From positions 2,832,501 through 2,896,500 of the forward strand of contig NZ_CP025583.1 of NCBI RefSeq assembly GCF_002865605.1: DNA of 64,000 nt, written 5' to 3'. Source of the stretch: Paracoccus jeotgali (GTDB lineage Bacteria; Pseudomonadota; Alphaproteobacteria; Rhodobacterales; Rhodobacteraceae). Shown one piece after another: positions 39,120 to 46,837 of the stretch. The number at the start of each line of letters is the position of its first letter. Position 1 is the stretch's first letter. The translations under genes were made by a program, and so were the position numbers. The notes below the pieces were generated by a model that ran no database searches, was not told the DNA's origin, and was given only the letters and a program-made list of their open reading frames with translations.

Positions 39120-39517
39120 GTCTTACTCCAGAACAGGTGAAGCCCTTCGCGGATGCGGGCGATGTCGGTGGGGGTGCCGGCCAGTTCGAACCGGTACAGC
39201 AGCGGAACGTTGCATTTTCGGGCGATGACGTCACCGGCAGCGGCGAACAGCGCGCCGAAGTTCCGGTTGCCGCCGGCGATCACGCCGCGGATCAGCGCTC
39301 GCCGGTCGGGGTCGTTCAGAAAGCGGATGACCTGTTTCGGCACCGCGCCGCGGCCCTTGCCGTCGGCATAGGTCGGGCAGATCAGCACATAGGGTTCGGT
39401 CGGCTCGGGCATGGGGGCGTCGGATTCCAGCGGGATACGCAGCGCATCCAGCCCCAGATCGGCCACGAATCGGGCCGTGTTTTCGGACCGGGACGAATAA
39501 TAGACAAGCTGCGCCAT
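39101..39517 (-). CDS. nrdI: Flavodoxin-like RNR activator NrdI
   Basis: A 138-residue flavodoxin-like protein that supplies oxidant to assemble the dimanganese-tyrosyl cofactor of NrdF. Family motifs are [16 protein letters not shown] (FMN phosphate loop), [25 protein letters not shown] and [18 protein letters not shown]. The start is ATG at MAQLVYYSS rather than a longer frame. The stop overlaps the nrdE start, and its presence shows that the enzyme is class Ib. Confidence 0.95.
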   Translation of the reverse strand: MAQLVYYSSRSENTARFVADLGLDALRIPLESDAPMPEPTEPYVLICPTYADGKGRGAVPKQVIRFLNDPDRRALIRGVIAGGNRNFGALFAAAGDVIARKCNVPLLYRFELAGTPTDIARIREGLHLFWSKTCLTTA

Positions 39518-39569
39518 GGTTTCCGATGCCACCTGCTTGATGCCGTGTGCTGCTGTCGCCCAAAGGCGA

Positions 39570-39791
39570 TCAGGACAGCTGGCCGATCAGGTCGGGACGG
39601 AACCCGGACCAGTGCGAATCGCCGGCAATCACGACCGGAGCCTGACGATACCCCAGACCGGAGACATGTGCATAGGCGTCTTCGTCCTGGGTCAGGTCGA
39701 TGACGTCGAATTCGATGCCACGCGCTTCGAGCGCGCGGGTGGTCGCGGTGCACTGAACGCAAGCGGGCTTGGAATAGACGGTGATGCTCAT
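39570..39791 (-). CDS. nrdH: Glutaredoxin-like protein NrdH
   Basis: A 73-residue glutaredoxin-fold, thioredoxin-like reductant of NrdE. The redox motif CVQC follows ITVYSKPA, and the family ending [22 protein letters not shown] is clear. It is the first gene of the nrdHIEF operon, 52 bases before nrdI. The start is ATG at MSITVYSK. Confidence 0.95.
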   Translation of the reverse strand: MSITVYSKPACVQCTATTRALEARGIEFDVIDLTQDEDAYAHVSGLGYRQAPVVIAGDSHWSGFRPDLIGQLS

Positions 39792-40022
39792 CGGGGTAAC
39801 CCTTTGTCCTGATCGCGGTGCCGGGCGTCGGACATCCACCCGGAAAGAGCTTTCCCTTCCCGGTTGGCGCGTCCATGGCTGGCACCATGGTGTGAAAATA
39901 CTTCGACGCCTGTCCTTGCGGGGTCGGCGTGGGCCGTTTGGCAGCCCCTTCTTGCCCCGCTGCCGGGGTTGATTCCGGGTCCGTCAAAGCATCTTCATAC
40001 TGGGCCGGGTGCGACCTTGTGT

Positions 40023-40040
40023 CAACAACATATGGTGTTG
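40023..40040 (-). promoter_or_regulatory. Candidate NrdR box upstream of nrdH
   Basis: An 18-bp near-palindrome (CAACACCATATGTTGTTG on the minus strand, one mismatched pair) resembles the ATAT-centred 16-bp NrdR box that represses RNR genes. A weaker CAAG-CTTG half-site arrangement is centred about 30 bp away, near the three-turn spacing normal for paired boxes. It lies 232 bases before the nrdH start, just after the Rieske gene. Assigned by consensus from memory. Confidence 0.4.
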
Positions 40041-40069
40041 AACAGCGCCGTTTTCCACAAGCCTTGGGA

Positions 40070-40417
40070 TCAAAAGGCGGAAATGATGATCTTCCCCTTC
40101 TGTTCCGTCAGCGGCACCGGGTCAAGCCCGCAGGGTGCCGGCCCGGCCAGCACCGCGCCGCTTTCGGCGTCGAACTGCGCCTGATGCGAGGAACAGATCA
40201 GCCGCCCGCCATCGGCGCTGAGGATTCGCCCGCCGCGATGGTCCAGCGGCAGGAACTGGTGCGGGCACAGGTTCAGAAAGCCGCGCAGCCCCGAAGCGTC
40301 GCGGATCACCAGCAGCGGAAAGCCGTCGAGGTCGAAGGTTCTGACGCCCTCGACCTCGTGCGATTCGCAGATGACCGTCCCGCTGGCGGGGGCGGTCGAC
40401 AGGTCCTGCCAGCTCAC
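40070..40417 (-). CDS. Rieske [2Fe-2S] protein coupled to HppD
   Basis: A 115-residue soluble Rieske protein. The cluster ligands are present as CPH (NLCPHQFLPLDHRGG) and CSSH (RLICSSHQAQFD). Such single-domain Rieske proteins act as ferredoxins or as small components of oxygenase systems. Its GTG start overlaps the hppD stop (GTGA), so it is coupled to tyrosine catabolism. HppD itself needs no electron donor, so the role here is unknown. Confidence 0.88.
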   Translation of the reverse strand: MSWQDLSTAPASGTVICESHEVEGVRTFDLDGFPLLVIRDASGLRGFLNLCPHQFLPLDHRGGRILSADGGRLICSSHQAQFDAESGAVLAGPAPCGLDPVPLTEQKGKIIISAF

Positions 40418-41526
40418 CCCGCCGCGTCCGAGGTCAGCACCCCGCGCCGCATCTGATCCTCTTCGATCGATTCGAACAGTGCGCGGAAATTGCCCTCGCC
40501 AAAGCCGTCATCGCCCTTGCGCTGGATGAACTCGAAAAAGATCGGGCCGATGACGGTTTTCGAGAAGATCTGCAGCAGGATGCGGGTGGTGCCGCCATCG
40601 ACCACGCCCTCGCCGTCGATCAGAATGCCGTGTTTTTTCATCCGGTCCAGCGGCTCGTCATGGTCGGTGACGCGCTGGCGCGACATCTCGTAATAGACAT
40701 CGGGCGGGCCGGGCATGAATTCGAGGCCGCTTTCCGCCAGCGCATCGGTCGCGGCATAGATGTCGTTGGTGGCAACCGCGATATGCTGAATGCCCTCGCC
40801 CTTGTATTCGCGCAGATATTCCTCGATCTGCGAATGTTCGTCGGCGGATTCGTTGATCGGGATGCGGATCTTGCCGTCGGGGCTGGTCAGGGCGCGGCTG
40901 AACAGCCCGGTCTGCTTGCCCTTGATGTCGAAATAGCGGATTTCGCGGAAATTGAAGGTGTCGTGGTAAAAGCGGTACCAGGTGTCCATGTTCCCGCGCA
41001 CGACGTTGTGGGTCAGGTGGTCGATGTAATAAAAGCCCACGCCCTCGGGCCGGGGGTCAGGCTCGGCCAGCCACTCGTAATCATCCTGCCAGGCGCTGCC
41101 GGTGTCCTCATATTTGTCGATGAAATACAGCAGGCTGTCACCGATGCCATAGACCGCCGGGAAATCCAGCACCTTGCCGGGGCCGGTATATTCGCGCGCG
41201 CCCAGCTCGACCGCGCGGCGCAGCGCGTGCTGGGCATCGACGACGCGCCAGCCCATCGCCGGGGCGCAGGGGCCGTGATCGGCGATGAACTGGCTGGCAT
41301 GGCTGTCGGGTTCCGCGTTCAGCACGTAATTGATCCCGCCTTGCCGATACAGCGTCACATTGCGCGACTTGTGCCGGGCCACGGGGGTAAAGCCCATCTT
41401 GCGGAACAGCTGGTCAAGCTGAGCGGGGTCGGGATGGGCGAACTCGACGAATTCAAAGCCGTCGGTGCCGGCCGGGTTGGCGTCGCTGATGCTGGCTTTC
41501 GGTGCGTCATGCGGGAATGGACCCAT
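40414..41526 (-). CDS. hppD: 4-hydroxyphenylpyruvate dioxygenase
   Basis: A 370-residue non-heme Fe(II) dioxygenase converting 4-hydroxyphenylpyruvate to homogentisate. Two vicinal-oxygen-chelate domains are visible; the iron ligands lie in YIDHLTHNV (His), EGIQHIAVATNDI (His) and the C-terminal GPIFFEFIQRKGDDGFGEGNF (Glu). The start is ATG at MGPFPHDAPK; a long upstream in-frame extension is spurious. It is divergent from an Lrp-type regulator and coupled to a Rieske gene. Confidence 0.96.
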   Translation of the reverse strand: MGPFPHDAPKASISDANPAGTDGFEFVEFAHPDPAQLDQLFRKMGFTPVARHKSRNVTLYRQGGINYVLNAEPDSHASQFIADHGPCAPAMGWRVVDAQHALRRAVELGAREYTGPGKVLDFPAVYGIGDSLLYFIDKYEDTGSAWQDDYEWLAEPDPRPEGVGFYYIDHLTHNVVRGNMDTWYRFYHDTFNFREIRYFDIKGKQTGLFSRALTSPDGKIRIPINESADEHSQIEEYLREYKGEGIQHIAVATNDIYAATDALAESGLEFMPGPPDVYYEMSRQRVTDHDEPLDRMKKHGILIDGEGVVDGGTTRILLQIFSKTVIGPIFFEFIQRKGDDGFGEGNFRALFESIEEDQMRRGVLTSDAAG

Positions 41527-41649
41527 GGTGATTCCTTTCGCGTTGTGGTTGGCCCATTCTCGCGCAAAACCTGCACAAAATTCTTGCAAACGCGACAGTT
41601 TGGCGCAGATTGATGCGTGTTTCGTGCAGCATCCGGGGCAGGAGGGGGT

Positions 41650-42111
41650 ATGTTGACGCATGACGCGCGCGACCGGGCGATTCTGGCGGCCCTGCAGCGC
41701 AACGGGGCGCTGACAAATGCCGAACTGTCCGAGCTGGTGAACCTGTCGCCCTCGCAATGCTCGCGCCGCCGCGCCGCGCTGGAACGGACGGGCGCGATCC
41801 GGGGATATGCCGCGCGGCTCGACCCGCGGGTGCTGGGTTTCGGCATCCGCGCCTTTGCCCGCGTCAATCTGCGCAGCCACGGCGCGGCCAGCGACAAGGA
41901 CTTTGCCAGCTTCATCGCCGCCCAGCCCGAGGTGCGTGCCGCGCATTCCGTCTCGGGCGATGCGGATTATGTGCTGGAACTGGCGGTGCGCGATCTGGAT
42001 GCGCTGGCCGATTTCATCCATGACCGCCTGCTGTCCCATTCGCAGGTCACGCAGGTGCGGACCGAGATCGTGCTGAAATCCGCCAAGGAAGACGGCGGGC
42101 TGCCGATCTGA
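41650..42111 (+). CDS. Lrp/AsnC regulator divergent from hppD
   Basis: A 153-residue Lrp/AsnC regulator with an N-terminal HTH (DARDRAILAALQRNGALTNAELSELVNLSPSQCSRRRAAL) and a RAM domain with HSVSGDADYVLELAV. The start ATG follows a GGAGGGGGT ribosome site. The hppD start is 124 bases away in the other direction, so control of tyrosine degradation, as seen for Lrp-type regulators of hppD in other proteobacteria, is likely. Its stop nearly touches the TSUP transporter stop. Confidence 0.9.
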   Translation: MLTHDARDRAILAALQRNGALTNAELSELVNLSPSQCSRRRAALERTGAIRGYAARLDPRVLGFGIRAFARVNLRSHGAASDKDFASFIAAQPEVRAAHSVSGDADYVLELAVRDLDALADFIHDRLLSHSQVTQVRTEIVLKSAKEDGGLPI

Positions 42112-42112
42112 C

Positions 42113-42871
42113 TCAGAACAGGTCGTACAGCAGCTTCAGCGCCAGCACGGTGGAACTGGTGACCAGCAGCGGCTTGATCAGCCGCGCCCCGATCCGCATC
42201 GCCAGCCGCGAGCCAACCCACGCCCCGGCGATCTGCGCCGCGCCCATCGCGATCCCGGTGATCCATAGCGGCTTGCCCACCAGCGCGAAGGCCAGCACCC
42301 CGCCAAGGTTCGACGAAAAGTTCAGCAGCTTGGTATGGGCGGTGGCGCGCAGGATGCCGTAGCCGGCCAGCATGACGAAACACAGCATGAAAAACGCGCC
42401 CGTCCCCGGCCCGATCAGTCCGTCGTAAAACCCCACCAGCGGCACGACAAAGGCCGTGAACTGCCCCGGCGTGATCCGCGCCGCGCGGTCCAGATCGTTC
42501 AGCCCCGGCTTCAGCGCGAAAAAGGCAGCGATGGCGATCAGCAGCACCGGCAGCGCATAGCGCAGCGCCTGCGTGGGGATCAGCGAGACGCAGAACGCCC
42601 CCGCCATCCCCGCCGCAAAGGCCAGCATCGCGGCCCGGATCTGCCCGCGCAGATCGACATGCCCCGAGGCCGCATAGCTCAGCGCCGCCGTCGCCGCGCC
42701 GAAGACGCCCTGCACCTTGTTGGTGGCCAGCGCCTGCGCGGGCGGCACCCCGGCCAGCATCAGCGCCGGCACCGTGATCAGCCCGCCGCCGCCGGCGATG
42801 GCGTCCATGGCGCCCGCCACGAAAGCGGCGGCGATCAGCCACAGGGTCACATCGAGCGCAAGATCGAACAT
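42113..42871 (-). CDS. TSUP (TauE/SafE) family transporter
   Basis: A 252-residue membrane protein with about eight hydrophobic segments. The first repeat has WLIAAAFVAGAMDAIAGGGGLITVPALMLAG, the hallmark of the TSUP family, and a related motif recurs in the second half (GFYDGLIGPGTGAFFMLCF). Members move sulfite, sulfonates or other organic anions; the substrate is unknown. The start is ATG at MFDLALDVTLW. The upstream in-frame extension runs antisense to the neighbouring gene and is not real. Confidence 0.88.
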   Translation of the reverse strand: MFDLALDVTLWLIAAAFVAGAMDAIAGGGGLITVPALMLAGVPPAQALATNKVQGVFGAATAALSYAASGHVDLRGQIRAAMLAFAAGMAGAFCVSLIPTQALRYALPVLLIAIAAFFALKPGLNDLDRAARITPGQFTAFVVPLVGFYDGLIGPGTGAFFMLCFVMLAGYGILRATAHTKLLNFSSNLGGVLAFALVGKPLWITGIAMGAAQIAGAWVGSRLAMRIGARLIKPLLVTSSTVLALKLLYDLF

Positions 42872-42932
42872 CCGCGCTTGATCCTGCCGCCGCGCGGCAT
42901 TGTAAATAGGCGAAAGCAGGGAAGGGCAGTCG

Positions 42933-43946
42933 ATGTTGCAGCGATTGAAGATGCGTGTGCCGGTGGTGCTGGCGCCGATGGCGGGGATTTCGACGCCGGA
43001 ACTGGCGGCGGCGGTGTCCGATGCCGGGGGGCTGGGCTCGCTGGGGCTGGCGGCGATGGATGCGGATGCCGCGCGCGCGGCGCTGCGCCGGACCCGCGCG
43101 CTGATGCAGCGCGAGGCGCCGATCAACGCCAATGTCTTTTGCCACGTCCCGCCGCCCCGCGACAGCGAGCGTGAAGGGGCGTGGCTGTCGGCGCTGGCCC
43201 CGGATTTCGGCAGCGTCGGCGCCAGCCCGCCCATGGCGCTGCATGACAGCTATACCCCGCTCGACCACGACCCCGACATGGTGGACATGCTGCTGGCCGA
43301 GCGGCCGGGGGTGGTCAGCTTTCACTTCGGCCTGCCCTCGGGCGACAGCATCGCCAAGCTGCGCGACAGCGGCGCGGTGCTGCTGGCGACCGCGACCAGC
43401 CGGGCCGAGGCCGAGGCCATCGCCGCCGCCGGGCTGGACGGAATCGTGGCGCAGGGGTGGCAGGCCGGCGGCCATCGCGGCATCTTCGACGAGAATGGAC
43501 CGGACCGCCGCCTGCCGACGCTGGACCTGCTGGCCGAACTGCGCGATCTGGGCCTGCCGCTGATCGCGGCGGGCGGGATCATGACGGCCAGGGACGTCCG
43601 CGCCGTGCTGGATGCCGGCGCCTTTGCCGCGCAATGCGGCACCGCCTTTCTGCCCGCGACCGAGGCCGCGACCTCGCAGCCCCATCGCGACGGGCTGGCC
43701 CATGGCCGCACCATCATGACGCGGGCGGTGTCGGGGCGGCCCGCGCGGGGGCTGGAAAACCGCATCACCACCCGCGACGACAGCGAGGCGCCGCCCTATC
43801 CCTTGCCCTATTCGGCGCTGAAACTGCTGCATCGCGAGGCCGTGGCCATCGGCGAACACGGTTTCGGGCCGTTCTGGGCCGGGACCGGCTGCACCGAGGC
43901 GCGTCCCGGCAGCGCGGCCGAGATCCTGTCGCGGCTGACGCCCTAG
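42933..43946 (+). CDS. Nitronate monooxygenase family protein
   Basis: A 337-residue FMN-dependent TIM-barrel of the class I nitronate monooxygenase type. Motifs include VPVVLAPMAGISTPELAAAVSDAGGLGSLG, GLDGIVAQGWQAGGHRG with the catalytic-type histidine, and LIAAGGIMTARDVRAVLDAGAFAAQCGTAFL. It is clearly different from the other nitronate monooxygenase in the window. Its stop TAG overlaps the epmA stop on the opposite strand. Confidence 0.9.
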   Translation: MLQRLKMRVPVVLAPMAGISTPELAAAVSDAGGLGSLGLAAMDADAARAALRRTRALMQREAPINANVFCHVPPPRDSEREGAWLSALAPDFGSVGASPPMALHDSYTPLDHDPDMVDMLLAERPGVVSFHFGLPSGDSIAKLRDSGAVLLATATSRAEAEAIAAAGLDGIVAQGWQAGGHRGIFDENGPDRRLPTLDLLAELRDLGLPLIAAGGIMTARDVRAVLDAGAFAAQCGTAFLPATEAATSQPHRDGLAHGRTIMTRAVSGRPARGLENRITTRDDSEAPPYPLPYSALKLLHREAVAIGEHGFGPFWAGTGCTEARPGSAAEILSRLTP

Positions 43947-44989
43947 CCGGGATCGGCCACCGGCGCCCAGATCACCGCCGCGACCGAGGGCGCCGAGGTC
44001 GCCAGCATGACCAGCCGGTCAAACCCCAGCGCAATCCCCGAGGCGGGCGGCATCAGTTCCAGCGCCGACAGGAAATCCTCGTCCAGCGGGTAGGTCTCGC
44101 CATAGATGCGGGCGCGTTCTGCCATGTCGGCGGTGAAACGCGCGCGCTGCTCGACCGGGTCGGTCAGCTCGCCGAAGCCGTTGGCGAGTTCCACCCCGCA
44201 GGCATACAGCTCGAACCGCTCGGAAACGCGGGGATCGTCGGGCGCGCGGCGGGCAAGTGCGGCCTCGGGCGCGGGATAGCGGTCAAGGATGGTCGCCGCG
44301 CCGTGGCCCAGATGCGGCTCGACCCGCTCGGCCAGGACGCGGGAAAAGACGTCGGACCATGTGTCATCCGCCCCGCAGCGCACTCCCGCCGCCTGCGCCT
44401 GCGCGGCCAGCATGGCCCGGTCGGTCCGGCCTTGGGGCGAGATGCTGGCCAGCAGGTCGATGCCGGCGAAGTCGTGAAACGCATCCGCCACGCTGATCCG
44501 TTCCGGGCTGGCATAGGGATCGCAGGTCGCGTCGCGATAGCGCAGCAGATCGGCCCCTGCCGCGTGACCCGCCAGCATCAGGAAATCGGCGCAATCATCC
44601 ATCAGCACCGTGTAATCCTGCCCCGCGCGATACCATTCCAGCATGGTGAATTCGGGGTGATGCAGCGGCCCGCGCTCGCGGTTGCGCCAGACGTGGCTGA
44701 AGGCCGCGATCCGCGTCTCGCCCGCCGCCAGCAGGCGCTTCATCGCGAATTCGGGCGAGGTGTGCAGATACATCGGGTGGGCGCGGGCGTCATTGCCGAT
44801 CATCTGGGTGGCGAAGCCGTGCAGGTGCGTCTCATTTCCGGGGCTGACGACCAGGGCGGCGGGATCGACCTCGGTGAAATCATTGGCGTCCAGCCAGTCG
44901 CGGATGGCGCGCTGGATGCGGTTGCGGGCCAGCAGCGCGGGCCTGCGGTCGGCGTGGCGATGGGGCCGCCACCATTGGCTGTCGGTCAT
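43943..44989 (-). CDS. epmA: EF-P lysine lysyltransferase EpmA (GenX/PoxA)
   Basis: A 348-residue class II lysyl-tRNA-synthetase-like enzyme without the anticodon-binding domain, which attaches (R)-beta-lysine to EF-P. Class II motifs are visible: motif 2 AAFSHVWRNRERGPLHHPEFTMLEWY and motif 3 near the end, ASGIALGFDRLVMLA. The HTSPEFAMKRLL segment is typical. It is divergent from efp, its substrate gene, only 88 bases away. The partner lysine 2,3-aminomutase EpmB is not in the window. Confidence 0.95.
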   Translation of the reverse strand: MTDSQWWRPHRHADRRPALLARNRIQRAIRDWLDANDFTEVDPAALVVSPGNETHLHGFATQMIGNDARAHPMYLHTSPEFAMKRLLAAGETRIAAFSHVWRNRERGPLHHPEFTMLEWYRAGQDYTVLMDDCADFLMLAGHAAGADLLRYRDATCDPYASPERISVADAFHDFAGIDLLASISPQGRTDRAMLAAQAQAAGVRCGADDTWSDVFSRVLAERVEPHLGHGAATILDRYPAPEAALARRAPDDPRVSERFELYACGVELANGFGELTDPVEQRARFTADMAERARIYGETYPLDEDFLSALELMPPASGIALGFDRLVMLATSAPSVAAVIWAPVADPG

Positions 44990-45077
44990 GGTTTCTCTGG
45001 CAAAACGGCTGATCTTGCGCTAGGGACACGCGCAATGGGCTTACGCGCCCCCCAAAGACTTCGCAAGGAATCCGCAG

Positions 45078-45644
45078 ATGAAAGTCATCGCATCCAGCCT
45101 CCGCAAGGGCAATGTGCTCGAAATCGACGAGCGCCTTTACGTCGTGCTGAAGGCCGAAAACTTCCACCCCGGCAAGGGCACCCCGACCACCAGCGTCGAG
45201 ATGCGCCGCATCTCGGACGGGGTGAAGGTGATGGAGCGCTGGAAGACCACCGATCAGGTCGAAAAGGCCCATGTCGATGAGCGCAGCTATGACTATCTGT
45301 ATAATGACGGCGAAGGCTACCACTTCATGGAGCCCGAGAGCTATGAGCAGGTCGTGGCCCCGGCCGATGTGATCGGCGATCAGGCGGTCTATCTGCAGGA
45401 AGGGATGCGGGTCTTCCTGCAGGTCTTCAACGGCGTGCCGATCGCGATGGAACTGCCGCAGAAGATGACCGTCGAGGTCACCGAGACCGAGCCGGTCGTC
45501 AAGGGCCAGACCGCGTCGTCATCCTACAAGCCCGCGCAGGTGGATAACGGGCTGCGGGTGATGGTGCCGCCGCATATCGGCGTGGGCACGCGCATCGTCA
45601 TCAACACCACCGACAACAGCTATGTCGAGCGCGCCAAGGACTGA
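45078..45644 (+). CDS. efp: Elongation factor P
   Basis: A 188-residue EF-P that relieves ribosome stalling at polyproline stretches. The conserved modification loop is [10 protein letters not shown] with Lys33 at the tip, the residue expected to be beta-lysylated by EpmA. KOW-like N-terminal and two OB domains match the family length, with the end [20 protein letters not shown] terminator follows the stop. Confidence 0.97.
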   Translation: MKVIASSLRKGNVLEIDERLYVVLKAENFHPGKGTPTTSVEMRRISDGVKVMERWKTTDQVEKAHVDERSYDYLYNDGEGYHFMEPESYEQVVAPADVIGDQAVYLQEGMRVFLQVFNGVPIAMELPQKMTVEVTETEPVVKGQTASSSYKPAQVDNGLRVMVPPHIGVGTRIVINTTDNSYVERAKD

Positions 45645-45668
45645 CGCCGGGCGCTGATGCGGATGATG

Positions 45669-45692
45669 GGGCGTCCGTTCGGGCGCCCTTTT
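45669..45692 (+). terminator. Intrinsic terminator of efp
   Basis: GGGCGTCC and GGGCGCCC pair as an 8-bp stem (one G-U) around the tetraloop GTTC, followed by TTTT. It lies between the convergent efp and serB stops. Confidence 0.75.
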
Positions 45693-45694
45693 CG

Positions 45695-46573
45695 TCAGCC
45701 GCTGATGAACTCGTCGCGGCCATAGCCCTGGATATACAGCAGCGCGGTCAGGTCGCCATGGTCGATCCGGACGCCCGCCTGCGCGGCGACGATGGGTTTG
45801 GCGTGCAGCGCCACCCCGGTTCCGGCCAGCCCGATCATGCCCAGATCATTCGCACCGTCGCCCACGGCCATCGCATCGGCGGGCGTCAGGCCGCGTTCGG
45901 CGGTGATCTGGGTCAGCGCCTCGACCTTGGCCTCGCGGCCCAGCACCGGCAGCGCGACATGGCCGGTCAGCACGCCCTCATCGGCCAGCAGCGTGTTGGC
46001 GCGGTGTTCGTCAAAGCCCAGAACCTCGGCCACGCGCGAGGTAAAGGCGGTGAACCCGCCCGAGACGAGCGCGCAATAGGCGCCCTGCGCCCGCATCGTC
46101 GCGATCAGCTCGCGCCCGCCCGGCGTCAGCGTGATGCGCTGATCCAGCACCTTGTCGATGACGCTCTCGCGCAGGCCGGCCAGCAGCGAGACGCGCTCGA
46201 TCAGCGCCTCGTGAAAGTTCAGCTCGCCATTCATCGCGCGTTCCGTGATGTCGGCGACGCGGGGGCCGACGCCGGCCTCGGCGGCGAGTTCGTCGATGCA
46301 CTCCTGCTGGATCATGGTCGAATCCATATCCGCCAGCAGCACCGGCTTGCGCCGGTCGCGGGTCGGCTGGACGACCAGATCGAACCCCGCATGGCGAGCG
46401 GCGGCGGCGATCTCGTCCATCTCGGGGGGCAGGTCGGCGACCGGAAACTCTGCCGCGATGCCGGGGGCCAGCCAGATCACCCCGCCGCCGCCCAGCCGGT
46501 CCCGCAGCGACGCGACATGGTGGTCGGTCAGATCGGCGCGCAGCGGTGCGGCAAGCATGGTCACGGTGTGCAT
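45695..46573 (-). CDS. serB: Phosphoserine phosphatase SerB
   Basis: A 292-residue HAD-superfamily phosphatase for the last step of serine synthesis. The nucleophile motif DMDSTMIQQECIDELA, the LVSGGFTAFT motif II and GDGANDLGMIGLAG motif IV are intact. A short N-terminal ACT-like region precedes the phosphatase domain (about residues 1-80). The start is ATG at MHTVTMLA. It converges on efp. Confidence 0.94.
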   Translation of the reverse strand: MHTVTMLAAPLRADLTDHHVASLRDRLGGGGVIWLAPGIAAEFPVADLPPEMDEIAAAARHAGFDLVVQPTRDRRKPVLLADMDSTMIQQECIDELAAEAGVGPRVADITERAMNGELNFHEALIERVSLLAGLRESVIDKVLDQRITLTPGGRELIATMRAQGAYCALVSGGFTAFTSRVAEVLGFDEHRANTLLADEGVLTGHVALPVLGREAKVEALTQITAERGLTPADAMAVGDGANDLGMIGLAGTGVALHAKPIVAAQAGVRIDHGDLTALLYIQGYGRDEFISG

Positions 46574-46589
46574 ATTCGGCCCCCTTGGC

Positions 46590-46622
46590 ACTTGTCGCGG
46601 CACTGGTCGCGGCACTGGTCGC
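46590..46622. repeat. 12-bp tandem repeat upstream of serB
   Basis: Almost three copies of CTGGTCGCGGCA in direct tandem (the first copy has one change, CTTGTCGCGGCA) lie just upstream of the serB start on its 5' side. In a long in-frame extension they would encode Arg/Asp/Gln repeats, but no gene start supports this. Confidence 0.8.
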
Positions 46623-46837
46623 GCCCACCGCTAGCCCAAACCGCGCCCGCGCGCCAGACGGGCAGGGCGAGTGCGGCGGCCTGCGCGGGCTGTTGGGACG
46701 CGGGCCGTGTGACGTGGCGTGACTGACGTTGCGTTCCGCGCCCCACGCCCTGCCGCGACACTTGCCCCAAGGCCCGGTTTCGGCACATGCTTGGACGGGA
46801 AACCGGCCGCCAGAACTGCCGGCAACCGGGGGGAGAC

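Noticed and set aside
36906..39140. 744-residue plus-strand open frame
   Set aside because: Antisense to nrdE, whose motifs are unambiguous.
39792..40069. Cobalamin riboswitch upstream of nrdH
   Set aside because: Considered because B12 riboswitches control RNR genes in some bacteria, but the conserved B12-box and GCCACTG-type core could not be found on the minus strand.
43235..43859. N-terminal extension of the TSUP transporter and longer minus-strand frame
   Set aside because: The extra region is antisense to the nitronate monooxygenase and lacks hydrophobic segments; the family start is the MFDLALDV methionine.
46574..46837. Long in-frame extensions of serB and of the acyl-CoA synthetase into their shared spacer
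   Set aside because: The encoded residues are low-complexity, include the tandem repeat, and both proteins have good family-consistent starts further in.
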